This document shows positions 1-11,420 of a stretch of DNA of 64,000 nt, in pieces. A program made the translations under genes and the position numbers. Source of the stretch: Epiperipatus broadwayi (taxonomy: Eukaryota > Onychophora > Udeonychophora > Euonychophora > Peripatidae); assembly GCA_028023455.1 (NCBI GenBank), contig JAQFVV010006197.1, positions 18,843,254-18,907,253 of the forward strand, given 5' to 3'. Position 1 is the stretch's first letter; each line of letters opens with the position of its first letter. The notes beneath the pieces are model-generated. The model was not told where the DNA came from, made no database searches, and was given only the letters and a program-made list of their open reading frames with translations.

Positions 1-812
1 TGAAAAGACAAGATTATCAGTGTGAAATCAATCTGTCACCAGAGCTTGTTTACCTGTAGCATCCTCCTAATTACATATAGTGATTCTTAAACAAAACAAT
101 GAAATAATTTGAAATACTCATTTCTTTAAAAACGGTTTATAATTTAGCATGAAAAGCTGAATTTAAAGCTTTTCTTGTATTATTTAACTCCTCTAACTTT
201 GATGATTTTGTTCCTTAAATTTTTCTGATAACAATTTGATATCTGACTTTCTTTTTTTTAACTTAAGAATCTAATCTGCACAAATTAATTTTCAGTTCGA
301 TTTGTTTTTGCATAAGACATAAAATAGATTGTATATTCTGTTATGACACTTTATTTTAGAATTAAAATATAGACTTCTTTCAATCTGTAGGACAATAATT
401 ATTATTCCATATTAATTGATATAATTTAATCAGTACTTTTATTTTTCTGCCAAATTTCTTATGCAAAGTTACTGATTTTGACAACCTCACTTTTTGGAAT
501 AACTTCAAGGTTACTGTTCTTTTTTAAAAAACATAAAATCCTTATCAAAGAAGTTTTAGTTGATGGCTTTGGATAAAATCTCTCCATATATTTATTCTAT
601 ATCTATTTAATTATTGTTATGTTAGTTATATAATCCATCCATTGAGGATATTTCAGAAAGCTTAATTATAGATGAAACTGTCATCTCTGATATGACAGAA
701 ACTTTTTCCACTTTCTATATCTTTCCAAATATTGCTATAATGTGATCCCCTTTTGCAATCAAAGTGAATATTTTTCTAAACACAGACTATATTATTTTTA
801 AATGGTTTATAT
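1..812. other. AT-rich intergenic stretch, nothing recognised
   Basis: I see no long open frame, RNA gene or repeat that recurs elsewhere in the window. The sequence is simple AT-rich DNA with homopolymer runs. Confidence 0.5.
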
Positions 813-813
813 G

Positions 814-1500
814 CATATATCGTATTTGTTTCGTGGTCACATGTGTGGTCTTACACATGGTAGACAGCTTGTAAATTGTTGTGAGGCTAAGCAATAACAA
901 AATATTATTGTAATTCTTTATAAAGGGGTTATTAAAAATAATATTTTGTCTTGCATTGGTGGTCGAGAGGTCAGCGCGACTGCCTTACACTTGCAGGCAG
1001 TTGCCCGGGTTGCGGGTTCGCGTCCCGGCCGATGCTATGACACTTTAAAAAATAATAATAATAATATTTTAGTATAATTTTTTGGAAATGATGTAATACC
1101 GTAGATTAGTTATTATTGAAATATGAATACTTTAAATTTTAAAAAAATACCGAATGATAATATTTTATAATAGATCAAAATAGTTTGTTTTGTTTTTTTA
1201 TCAGAAATTTATAATTAGAAAAATTTACTTAAAAGAATGTAAATTTGAATTTATGTTAGTATGAGTGTTTGTTTATTTAGAAAACAACTTAAATTAAGGT
1301 AGGATTAAAGAAAAATAAATCCTAAAAATCAAATTTAATTAAAAACATCTACATTTAGATTTAAACTAAAAATAATAATAAGGGGATTAAAAGAATTAAG
1401 ATTTATTTTAATTTTAAGGTTGCGTTTTTTTTTTCTGTGTGTTTGGAGACTATGAATAAGATAACACACAATTAAATAGTAATGTAGCTTTTTCCAAGTT
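814..1500 (+). repeat. Larger dispersed repeat, copy 1
   Basis: This block matches, in reverse complement, the block at about 4928-5300. Shared landmarks in the same order are an ACATGG-containing start, TTGTAATTCTTTATAAA, a TTATAATAGA segment, an AACATCTACATT segment and TTTTAATTTTAAGGTTGC near the end. The repeat class is unknown and no coding potential is visible. A tRNA-like retroposon sits inside it at about 948-1059. The other copy lacks that insertion at the corresponding place. Confidence 0.6.
948..1059 (+). mobile_element. tRNA-like mini-retroposon, copy 1
   Basis: Bases 953-1035 fold as a tRNA cloverleaf. The acceptor stem GCATTGG pairs with CCGATGC, the D stem GTCG with CGAC, and there is an anticodon-like arm and a T-arm core GGGTTCGCGTCCC (B-box-like). 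A short TATGACAC and A-rich tail follows. The 11-bp direct repeat AATAATATTTT flanks it at 937-947 and 1060-1070 and is single in the related repeat near 5.2 kb, so this is a retroposed insertion. Unlike ordinary SINEs it has almost no body beyond the tRNA-like part. The 9-base anticodon loop and imperfect T stem argue against a working tRNA gene. Confidence 0.75.
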
Positions 1501-2531
1501 AAAAATTTAATCAGTTAAGTAATTAAAATATTTTATTGTGGTTGAATGTAATTAAGATATCCAAAGCAAAAGTCACTAAGGTTAGGAAACAGAGATAATC
1601 AGGTTTACTGCCTAATAATGGTCAGCAAGATGACAAAGATGTCACGTGATACTTGCCATCATCTTATTTCTGTGTTAACATAATTAGAAAGATTTTTTGC
1701 CTAATATGTTATGATTAAAATCACATAGCATGAGTTACTCTGGATTAAATGGACTATGGTATTGATATACAAATCAGACACTTCTTTATATAAAATAATT
1801 TAAAATGCACAATATTTAAATTAAATGTAAAAAAAAAAAAAATCATTTATTTACAAATTTATAATAATATAATTGTCAGTACAATATATTATTTTTTTCC
1901 TATAACAAACATGCTTTCATTATCAATTATTTATCAAGCATATTTGTTGAAACTATTATTAATAGGTTTAATGTAACAAAATTTAAGCAATCAGCAATGA
2001 TATTTATTTAATAACAAGATCTCGTAATTATCATTTATTGTACGTTTCATAAACATGTATGGAAAGATAATTAAGTTACAAATAATAGCAATTGTTCTTG
2101 TAAAATGTCCAAGCTTCCTTCTGTATAATTTAAAAATGTTAAATCTTTTAATTACAATTTGACATATAAGTATAGTTATATGATTGGGTAATTATGTATT
2201 ATTCTGACAATAAAATGTCACATACATTTTAGTCTGGCAATAACTTTCTAACCTTGTGATCTTGTAAAATAAGGTTTGTTTGTGTGGGATCTTCTGACAA
2301 ACTTAATGGATCAATTTTGATAAATGAAGATAACTAACTTTATTTAATACAAAATGGTGACATAACTTTATTTAGTGTAAATAAATAAACACATTATTTA
2401 TGTTTTGAAGCGAATCAAGTTATTTGGAAAAATTATGATATCTTACCTTATTTTGTATGAAATGCAACTTTATTTACTAGAAATAATCAAAGATGTATTT
2501 ACAGTTTTTTTGTGAGAAATGATGTTGCAAC
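1501..2531. other. AT-rich stretch, nothing recognised
   Basis: There are no coding frames and no repeat found elsewhere in the window, only scattered poly-A runs such as the one near 1830. Confidence 0.45.
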
Positions 2532-2543
2532 AACTAAATTTTT

Positions 2544-2901
2544 AAACATCACATGATCACCATCTCTTATACTAGCACAATTGTTTATAAACAAGGCAAA
2601 CTCACCATACAGTAGTGCTATCCTGTGCCAACCAGAGTAATCAATAGATGCTCATAAATTTTATAGTTAAGTAGAGATAAAAGGTGGTTGCTGGAGGGTT
2701 GCATTAGATCCTAAGATCTAGGTGCAATGCTCTCAGATCCAAAGCTCCTCACTGATGAAGACCAGAGGCCAGAAACTAGGCTGGAGATATTGGATGAGTA
2801 GGCATTAGATAGGGATTTTATGCACACACCTTCTAGCATCCATTTATTACTCTGGTTGGCACAGGGTGGCACTACTGTATGGAGAGTTTGCCTTGTTTAT
2901 T
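2544..2901 (+). mobile_element. Hammerhead-bearing short retroposon (family 1), copy with target duplication
   Basis: The element runs from an ACATCACATGATCACC head to a GAGTTTGCCTTGTTTA tail. It is flanked by 12-bp direct repeats, AACTAAATTTTT at 2532-2543 and AACTAAACTTTT at 2902-2913, with one mismatch. It is partly palindromic: an antisense tail segment (about 2605-2660) lies upstream of the sense tail (about 2825-2895), both holding the ACCAGAGTAATCAAT sequence. A hammerhead-like core lies in the sense part. Related copies are near 7.0, 10.3, 16.1, 26.5, 38.5 and 40.0 kb. It codes for no protein. Confidence 0.7.
2743..2790 (+). ncRNA. Hammerhead ribozyme-like motif, family 1
   Basis: The order is CTCCTCA (stem I), CTGATGA (2752-2758), stem II with AGACC and GGCCA around an AGA loop, GAA (from 2772), ACTAGG, C, then TGGAGAT (stem I 3' strand). 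In other copies the stem III hexamer is the perfect palindrome ACTAGT. The CUGAUGA, GAA and U/C17 spacing fits a type I hammerhead with a very short stem III. This copy has one stem II mismatch and a T-to-G change at the last stem III base, so it may be inactive. Confidence 0.55.
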
Positions 2902-2913
2902 AACTAAACTTTT

Positions 2914-3719
2914 AGCAATATACATGTATTCCATGATGGAGTACTACTTGCTGTTAAATAATGCACCATGAATATTATCCTATATGCTGTTGATCCTTTT
3001 AAAAATAACTCATTTACCAGCTGTCTTTAGCTTCATAGCCAATGCACTTATATTTAAAATAAAATTCATCAATCAAGTACATTGCCAGTGTAACTCTTGG
3101 AAAACTTATACTTAACTAAGTTTATTCATTCCTTATAATTTCTTTGAATCTGATCTCAGATAAACAAAACCAATAATTCTCATATCATAATGTCATAGAT
3201 ATAGTATATACTTAACAATATGCTATATAAACTCACAATCTAAATATCTGTATTCATATAAACAGATTCACACATACATAACAGTATATATTACTGCAAT
3301 AGTCAAATTACATACAGTACAATCTCAATTATATTTAAAAACAATACTCAATTTATCTGTTTTATTAAAAATTACAGTGATTTTGAATTCTTTTTTTGTA
3401 GCATCATTTATTCAATTTCTTGAACAATTCATGTATATCAAGGTATTTTTCACATGTGTGCACACACAATGTATTTATTGTTATGTTTATTGTACTCTCC
3501 GATTAATTTATTTAAATATTATATAACAAACTCGAGTATTATAAGAAACACTTTTTTTTAACTCATCTAAATATTTCAAAGGAAATATTCTTTATTTTTA
3601 AATATACATTTTCATACTAAACTAAACTATTGAAAGTATATTAATAATTTTTATTAGTCACTTATTAGACTAAAGATTATCCAATAATGAATAATATTTC
3701 TGCAGTGCAATTTTCATTA
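2914..3719. other. AT-rich stretch, nothing recognised
   Basis: I find no gene and no repeat. The stretch joins the family 1 element to the family 2 repeat. Confidence 0.4.
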
Positions 3720-3960
3720 CATCTTTCTCACAGAAGATAGGGAATGTTTTTGTTCCACTTTTAACACCTTGTGAAGGGGTGTAATCATAAACATATGATC
3801 AAAGACATGTGAAAAAGATTTATGATCCCCACATTTCATGCTAAACCATTCATCAGTTGGCCCAGACCACAATCTCTTACATATATCTTTATCATTGTTC
3901 AGTATATAGAAAGAATAAATTATCTTGTGTGAGAGTGGTGTAATGAAAATTACACTACAG
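3720..3960 (-). repeat. Hammerhead-bearing repeat family 2, copy 1
   Basis: It matches blocks near 12.1-12.3 kb and 38.0-38.2 kb. Landmarks on the plus strand are GATCCCC, a CATTTCATGCTGAACCAT-like segment, CATCAGTTGGCCCA, and an AATCTCTTA then TTCAGTAT tail. On the minus strand, 3822-3870 reads GCCAA, CTGATGA, a small ATGG/AGCAT stem and GAAA. The stem III hexamer seen in the other copies appears to be deleted here. It is non-coding. Confidence 0.55.
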
Positions 3961-4818
3961 AAATATTATTCATTATTAAATTAAACTAATTCTATAAAAG
4001 AAAACAAAGCAAATTTTTGTTTTTATATTAAGGAGAAATCAACAAATCATTCACTTTCTCTGCATCAATCAATTAGTTTATAATACATTAAATATAATAA
4101 ACTATAACTAACCTCTGAGATAATATATATATATTTAGAGGTCATCATAAATAAAAAATTAGCAACGTTCTTCATATAAGTCTAAATTATAAACCGTTTT
4201 TTAAATAAATAATTCTTCGCACTTATGTATATATAACAGTAATGAAATAATACTAAGCGGAAATTGTTTTAGCACTTTACTATGAGACTTCCTAGTTCTG
4301 GCTGATATATCAATAGCATGCGCATGTTTTTAATATATTTACTTATTATTTTTTTGTTCCAAGTCAAAAATAAAATGTCACTAATAAGCTTTCTTGATAG
4401 GTTGTAATTTTTCTCCTTTGACTTACAATTTTGTTTATAAATGCAAGCATAATTATTTGCAGGTTAGTCATTTTTTCAGTTGCATTATGGGTTGGTACTT
4501 ATTTAAAATAGCATTTCAAATTAACAAATGTTGGTTCCAATGTAGACTTCAGGCAATCAGTAGCTTTTTGCCATTAAACTTTCCAGGTTGAAAGAGCATT
4601 CATAAAAGTTAATAGCTAAGAATAAAGAAAAACAATGAAGAATTTATAAAAAAAAATCCACTTTACATATATCTGAATGACCCCTGTTTTCATAACCTTA
4701 ATGATCTCTGTTTATCATTACCATGAATATTTTAAATGCATACAACCACAAAAAAATATTTTAATTATCTACTTGATTAAACTTTTAACTTGAAGTAAGC
4801 TACTTGTTTTCTTATTCT
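3961..4818. other. AT-rich stretch, nothing recognised
   Basis: A 65-codon open frame at 4394-4591 has no recognisable family, and such frames are expected by chance. No other feature is supported. Confidence 0.4.
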
Positions 4819-4910
4819 CGTGTCACAGCATCAGCCGGGAAGCGAACCCGCTCACCCGGGACAACTGCTTGTAAAGCAGCTGTCGCTGACCTCTCGACCA
4901 CCAATGCTTG
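4819..4910 (-). mobile_element. tRNA-like mini-retroposon, copy 2
   Basis: On the minus strand, 4907-4828 forms a complete cloverleaf. The acceptor stem is GCATTGG with CTGATGC (two G-U pairs), the D stem GTCG with CGAC, and the anticodon arm GCTGC, loop TTTACAA, GCAGT. That gives a formal anticodon TAC (valine), followed by a T-arm-like GCGGGTTCGCTTCCCGG with a terminal mismatch. The 17-bp direct repeat ACTTGTTTTCTTATTCT flanks it at 4802-4818 and 4911-4927. The related repeat near 1.47 kb is empty at this position. This is the best-preserved fold of the three copies. Confidence 0.78.
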
Positions 4911-4927
4911 ACTTGTTTTCTTATTCT

Positions 4928-5300
4928 GTTATCTCAAAACACAAAAAGTGCAACCTTAAAATTAAAATAAACCTCCTTTTTTAAAACTTTGAACTATAAT
5001 GTAGATGTTTTAATTAAATTTTACTTTTAAGATTTATTTACTTTTAATCTACTTTAATTATATTGTTTTTGAAGTTGACACTAATACCAACATAATTTCA
5101 GGCACAATATCTTTTAAGTATATTTTTCTAATTTTAAATTTATGTATAGCTACATTATTTTGGTCTATTATAAAATATTATTTATTTTTCTTAATATTTA
5201 TTCTAAAATATTATATTTAGTAACCTCTTTATAAAGAATTACAATACTACTTTCTATTATCTTCGCCATGTATAAGATCACATGATTGACCATAAAGTAA
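4928..5300 (-). repeat. Larger dispersed repeat, copy 2 (inverted)
   Basis: The reverse complement aligns with 814-1500 through shared landmarks, including TTGTAATTCTTTATAAA and TTTTAATTTTAAGGTTGC. It is uninterrupted at the spot where copy 1 carries a tRNA-like insertion, and carries its own insertion at the other end. No coding potential is seen. Confidence 0.6.
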
Positions 5301-6970
5301 CTGACATCTATTTCAATATATATATATATAGCATATTTTTATTAAAATACTTTAGAATTTCATGTTTTAATACTTAAAATAGATATAGTAATTAAAATAA
5401 TTATACGATTATGTTAATTTGGTCTAAAAGAATATGGTATTTAAAAAAATAGCTGATATTGTATTTAAAAATAATTTATGTTAATTACTACTTTTAAAAG
5501 TCCATTAATTAGTTAATTACTTTATATACTTGAAAGAATATGAATAAAACTCTTTACTAATCATTTAGAGGAGAGGTAAAGGAGTTGAGAATAATCATAT
5601 CACTTGGTTAATCACTTCTTATAAGTCCCTAAATGGATGCAAGAAAAAAATATACCGGTCATATAAATCTTTATTCAATTTTGCGTAAGCCTTTAAGTTG
5701 CTTTTAGTAACAAGGTGTGTAAATAACTATATATAATATATATTTGTGTACATTCATTATATTCATGTGTTTATTATTTCCTATTAAAATTTGTCTTATA
5801 ATTTTTCGAGTCGATTTATTCTAATGATAAGTTTCTTCATGCTATCTGTATCCTATATATATATATGATTAATCCAGCAATGAATCTCAGCTGCTCATGA
5901 GGACATTGCATCATACATAGCAGTTTTCTTAAAAGATTACTATTCATTTTCATTTTAAATTCACTTTTCTTTGCAATTTCACTGTTGATTTTTTCACGTC
6001 AACCAAGAATTCATTTATTTACTATCAATTTTATTTAAAATCTCAAATCATTATTTGATGCTATTCGTAAAAACAATAGGCAAATTGTCTACATTATATA
6101 TGGACATTAGACAAGTTTGTAATTTTTAGAGTTCATGATTTGAAGCATCTCACATCTGGATTCCAAAAATCAATTTGCTTTTATTAATTATGTTTATTAA
6201 TTTCCCTGCCAATAGTCAGTATTTTGATTCTTTATAAAATTAGTTACAATAATATTTTTAAATTCATAAAAACTTATTTGATCAAGTTTTATATAATCAA
6301 TGCAGTTATTTCTGTATCATTTCCAACTTTATCATTCCAATCACTAATTGTTAAAAACAATATTTTACTAACACTTGATCATAGAACCTTTCAATTTTTT
6401 TTTTATTAGGTTGAATTTGGGGACATAATCTTGACCTGTGTTCAGTGACAGTTTTTGCAATATTTTTCCTTGTTTATAGTCACTGTAATAGATAACATGT
6501 TCTTTTAACCTAAAATGTTATAGTCCAATCCATCTAATCATTGCTTTGCCATATCAAAATTTCTCTGGCTCATACTCTTTACATGATAATATTCTTTCCC
6601 ATACAATGATATCAACAGTTATATAGCCAAATGACTAATATAGTGACAACAAACCATCTTTAGAAAGTATCCTTGATTTTTTCCAATTAGCATATTGTTT
6701 TAAACTATCAAAACATCACATGGTTATCTTTTTATACATTTATACAAGTTGTTAAAATGGTAGCAAACTTTAAACACAATAGTGATACTGTTTTAACAGA
6801 TTGTATAAGTATAAGAAAAAATAGTCAAATGACATTTTGATGGTGATTAAAAAAGTCAAAGATACATTAATGTGTTTTTAGTTTAGATTGATAACTTTAT
6901 AGTTAAACAAAAAAGGTAAAAATTAGTAAGTTTTAAATTGCATTTTATGTAAAAAAGTGAAGCTTATTTT
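5301..6970. other. AT-rich stretch, nothing recognised
   Basis: There is a short AT microsatellite near 5318-5330 and homopolymer runs. No coding family is recognisable. Confidence 0.4.
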
Positions 6971-6974
6971 TATT

Positions 6975-7135
6975 AGAAAAGTATGGAGAGGAGATGCATT
7001 AGATACAAAAATCCAGATGCGTTGCTCTCATAATCCCACTGATGAAAGCCATAAATGAGGGATTAGTCCAGAAATATTAGATAAGTAGGCAGTGGACAAA
7101 GATTATTGTGCACAACCTTCTTGCATTTATTGATT
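6975..7135 (+). mobile_element. Diverged family 1 retroposon
   Basis: Order and spacing match the element at 2544-2901: GATGCATTAGAT, TGCTCTCATAATCC, CACTGATGA (core at 7039-7045), AGTCCAGAAATATTAGAT, AGTAGGCA, TGTGCACAA and a GCATTTATTGATTA tail. The hammerhead core is kept as CTGATGA, but the GAAA and stem III part is scrambled (GGGATTAGTCC), so cleavage is unlikely. Confidence 0.5.
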
Positions 7136-7139
7136 AATA

Positions 7140-9036
7140 GAGTTTATTCGAGTTAGAACTAGCATGTTGGATATCTTCAGATTTGAATTACCTATTTCAT
7201 TTGTTTAATTTTTAAGAATTTATCACCTGCCCTGTAAGCGATAAAAAATGCACCATTTACCAACCAATCTTGAAGAAATACCATAAGCTTGGTTGTGATC
7301 AATTGTTTTCAAAATTCATTTAGCCTGGATTCAAATTCACATTCACAGATACAATGCAGATGAAGTAACTATTAAGCAACAAATCTTTTCTACTTATATT
7401 ATTGCTTCCAATTAATGATAATCTTAAAAAATTTAAATTACTAATTTACTTACAAAATTCTGTTCAGCAGAAAAATTTGAAAACATTAAATGTTAATAAT
7501 AAAAAATTCAAACATGATTAGGTTCTCTCAGCTACTTTATTAATTATATTTATCAGTGATCTTCCAAAAACAAAATACAGAAAATTTACCTATGTTAATG
7601 ACATTGTCTGGATCTCCTAAAAAAATCTTTTCCAAAAATGTTTTTTTTAATAAGAGCATTTTAAATTCGATGATCTTTTTTAATGATGGAGCTATTTAGA
7701 TGGAAAGTTAAACAGTATATTCAACTTTCTATCTAAATAATAAGGAAATATCTCACACACTAACTAAATGTAGTCAACTGTAAAAATTGACTGAAATACA
7801 ATCCTACTTCATGTTATATAGGAATAATTTCAGATTATAAACAAATTTCTCACAGTAATATTTACAGTATCTTTAGAAAGCAGATTGGCAGCCCAAAGAA
7901 ATTCTTTATTTTTACTGCAAATATTATGCCTCTAATTAGAGAAAATGTTCTCACAGTTAATTTTTGGATATCTAATTAAATATTTATTAGTAACGTGTTT
8001 AAGCCAATTCTATTCCAATAGCTTTCAATTTTTTTACATGTTTCAAATAAGTTGTTTCACAAAAATATATGAAAATCTATTTTGTTCAGATTTGCCACTA
8101 ACTCACCTTTCACTACTTAGATCATTTCTCAAATCAAGATCTTTTTTTCTGGATATTCATGCAAGCCTATTCAAATCCCCAAAGAAAATAACATAAAAGA
8201 AGAGCTTCTTATAAGATTACAAAATTTCTTTTTCTAAATTCAGAAATAAAACTAATTGGATTTAATTTTTATCAGTATTAGTGGGATTTCGTCAACAGAA
8301 TCAGGATCACCCATGGCATCTGTGTCTTATATTTACAAAATAGAATTTAATACTCTCTGATCTATGTGGTTGTGAATAAACACAAACCACAAAACACATA
8401 ATTATTCGATTTGTGCATAAAATGGTAGAATTAAAGGATTTAATAAAAGACACTAGCGAATCTATTTTCTGACTGGAATATCTATGTATTCTTTTATAAT
8501 ATTTGTGAATATATTATTAAAAAAATATATATGCTAAATTAGTATAATATTAATGAAATATTATCATACTAAGAGAGTATGCAACTCTTTGTTTTAATAT
8601 TGATGGTATATAAAAAGTATAAAGCTTTAATTTTAAAATGATTTGAAAATACACAAATATTACATGAATTTTCATATATAATTAATCAAAAAAAGCAAAA
8701 TCATTAATATTGATTATTATATCTCATTTGTAGAGATTAAATTATTACATTTCAAAATTTCCTTAATTATTGTTCAGAACAATGAAAATTATTTAGTAAA
8801 GGTAAAGTAGTGCTAGATATTTCATGCTTGCAGTGAAATTAAATTAATTTTGAGAGATAATGAAGTAAATTATTTTGATTAGAATAATTTTAAGGGAGTG
8901 TTAAAAATACTCTTTTCGTGTGTTAGCATTTTGAAATAAACTGCATTCTGAATTTGGCTTCAGGGAGACAAACTACATCGTAATAAAAATAATTAGTACA
9001 ACTGCGTTTGAAGGAAAATTTAAAATATATGTAAAA
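7140..9036. other. AT-rich stretch, nothing recognised
   Basis: An 83-codon frame at 7945-8196 has no recognisable motif and matches the surrounding base composition, so I do not call it a gene. Confidence 0.4.
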
Positions 9037-9247
9037 TATAGGGTATATGAGCACAGACTTTCACACGACCCACCACTCTCCACTCTATCTCATAATACTG
9101 ATACACTTGAACACATTCACATGACTCACCACTCTCCATTTTATCTCATAACACTGATACATTTGAACACATATATTAAGTGTATCAGTGTTATGAGATA
9201 GAGTGGAGAGTGGTGGGTCATGTGAAAGTGTGTTCATATACCCTATA
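9037..9247. mobile_element. Hairpin MITE with nested tandem repeat
   Basis: The ends are inverted copies, TATAGGGTATATGA at 9037 and TCATATACCCTATA ending at 9247. Inside, two tandem copies of a unit of roughly 55 bp (9063-9115 and 9116-9175, both with ACCACTCTCCA) face one inverted copy at 9178-9234, so most of the element can fold into one hairpin. The terminal TA is compatible with a Tc1/mariner-type target duplication, but no transposase is present to confirm that. Confidence 0.65.
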
Positions 9248-10299
9248 TATTACATATATAGACACAGGTATATATAAGCCTGAGTGTTTCAGTTAATATA
9301 TGTAAAAGAACTTTCAAGCAATGACTTCATTACCTTTCTATATTTTTGAATGAAAAGCCTAAAATTTAAAAAAAAACTATTTTCTTTATTCATTTATTAT
9401 CATTCATTAAAAAATGTGAGTGAAATTCTATAATATTAATTCTAATTCATTAAAAATCTATGGATAAAACCATAAAAAAGATAGATTTAAACTAATTTTG
9501 CATATGATATTTGTACTTTTAACTTATTAATTTTTATTCAGCAAAATATAATCTGAAACATATTTGATGATAAACTCAATTCAGAGTTATGAAAAGTAAT
9601 TATTAAAAAAAAATTCAAATATTTTATCATTGTTTAGACAATTTGTGTCTCTCCAGGTCCACATATATTTTATCTTGGTAGCATATCCATGTTTGGTGTT
9701 TGAATCCAGGTTAAGCATGTAAAAATTTTCAGAGTCTAATCAGTTTTAGAATTTTTGGTTCATGTAGCTAACTGTTCTTATCTAGAAAATAAAACAAATT
9801 ATGAAAAATCTCTCTATCAGTATAACACATGTGGTCTCTGTGGTATTATTGGAGAGACTTATAAATATATATGTGTGTGAAAAAGAGAGTTCATATTTAG
9901 TAAAGTGAATTTTATAAAAAGTAAAAAAAAAAAAAAGATTAAATATTACAGAAATGTAAAATTTTTATTGTTCAACACCAGTACCATAAATATTTCTGGT
10001 AAAGTTTGAAAATTATTGCCTATTACCAAGTTTTAAAATGACATATTTATATTTAACTTATTTAAATATAAGGATAATAATGCCCAAAGATAAATGGGTC
10101 TGTAATTAATCATTAAAAACCAATCAACTCTTAGACAATCCCAATATCAATAACAATCAACAAATTTTAAATTGTTGTCCAAGGCAACCTCCTAATAAGA
10201 ATAAAGGTGGATTGTCTAAATATTGGCTCGTTTTTAATGACTATATTTAACTTGTATGTGCTTTTTTTAAAATTCCGTAATAAAAATGAATTTACATGG
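9248..10299. other. AT-rich stretch, nothing recognised
   Basis: No gene or clear repeat was found. A short stretch around 9672-9715 loosely resembles a tRNA T-arm but has no cloverleaf partner. Confidence 0.4.
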
Positions 10300-10311
10300 T
10301 ACATGTCAATA

Positions 10312-10560
10312 AACATCACATGATCAGCATTTCTTATGCTTGCTTATAACTGTTATTAAAGCAGGCAAAACTCTCCATGCAGTAATGCCACTCAATGCAA
10401 GCCAGAGTAATCAATGGATGTCAGAAGGCTTGTGCATAAAATCCCCATCTTGAGTAGAGTAGGCACTAGATGGGGATTTTATGCACAAGCCTTCTTGCAT
10501 CCATTAATTATTCTGGCTTGCACTGAGTGGCGGTACTATATAGAGTTTTGCCTGTTTTAA
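10312..10560. mobile_element. Family 1 retroposon, palindromic copy with target duplication
   Basis: The element starts with the ACATCACATGATCA head. It then has an antisense and a sense copy of the tail back to back: CCAGAGTAATCAATGGATG near 10400 and its reverse complement near 10498-10517, meeting around 10450. Direct repeats TACATGTCAATA flank it at 10300-10311 and 10561-10572. The hammerhead part is missing from this copy. Confidence 0.7.
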
Positions 10561-11044
10561 TACATGTCAATATTGATTACTTATTTCAGATGTAAAACTA
10601 TGTTATATTATTGATGTAAAATAAAGAAATTATAATTTTAAGATAATATCGTTAGAAGAGATGTTACCATATTGACAATTGAGATCTTAAATTGTATTCC
10701 AAGAGATTGTAAGAAACCAAGAAATAGATCACATATAATATGGATGAATGAGATAAAGAAGTTTATTATAATGGAGTGAATAAAATATAGATTAGAAAAC
10801 TATTACATTTAGATCATCATACAGTAGATTAATAATAGTTAAATATGATGATAATAATAATAATGTATTAAAACATTTGTATTTTGTGTCGAGAAACAAA
10901 AAGTGATTTAATTTTATTTTAAAAAAACATATACTCTACTATCTACTAAAAGTATTTGATATCAATTAAAAAGTCATTGATTGATTAAACTTCAAAGAAG
11001 TGTGCAAGTTTGGATTTAATTTTAAATATAATAAATACGCTAAC

Positions 11045-11179
11045 CCCGTTATTTTATGCTCAGAACCAAACGACTACAGGAGAAAAATAAAGGAGGCATT
11101 CTACATTAACAGAGATATCCATGCAATCAACAGAAGAGACACGTGCTTCGACATCTCGAAAAAATGGGCTACGTAACAG
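11045..11179 (+). pseudogene. PLE C-terminal relic
   Basis: Reading to the stop codon at about 11177, the frame ends with CSEPNDYRRKIKEAFYIN, then RDIHAINRRDTCFDISKKW and AT. This is the usual C-terminal tail after the GIY-YIG endonuclease of Penelope-like elements (conserved kEA-hI, N-rd and a final W region). Upstream sequence is too decayed to read. A hammerhead-like fold follows about 50 bp downstream, where PLEs are known to carry such ribozymes. It is a dead 5'-truncated copy of a family different from the PLE at 17.6-23.5 kb. Confidence 0.6.
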
Positions 11180-11229
11180 TAACTCATTTGAATATTCTCA
11201 TTTACATATATTAAGTACATTTTCACTAA

Positions 11230-11270
11230 GGCTATGAGTATGAGGCACGGTTCCTCGAAAACGTTCAGCC
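11230..11270 (+). ncRNA. Hammerhead-like motif downstream of PLE relic
   Basis: The order is GGCT (11230-11233), ATGAGTA (core position), one T, stem II GAGG (11242-11245), loop CACGGTT, CCTC (11253-11256), GAA (11257-11259), the palindromic hexamer AACGTT (11260-11265), C (11266) and AGCC (11267-11270), which pairs exactly with GGCT. Against CUGAUGA the core has A3, G7 and U8. Position 7 is tolerant, and A3 and U8 can still pair with each other. This is a candidate only; the extra T before stem II is unusual. Confidence 0.45.
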
Positions 11271-11420
11271 AAATTTATTATTAACTATATTCTTTTTTTT
11301 TTTTTCTCTAATATTTACAATTAAGTATTTTTATTATTACAAATAAGGAGAAATTAAAACCACATTAATAAATATTGTAGTAATTTTTTTATAATTAATT
11401 AAATAATAACTTTGAGAGAG

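Noticed and set aside
4828-4907. Functional tRNA-Val(TAC) gene
   Set aside because: The fold and loop are good, but a 17-bp target duplication and an empty site in the related repeat show it is a retroposed copy. The T stem has a mismatch.
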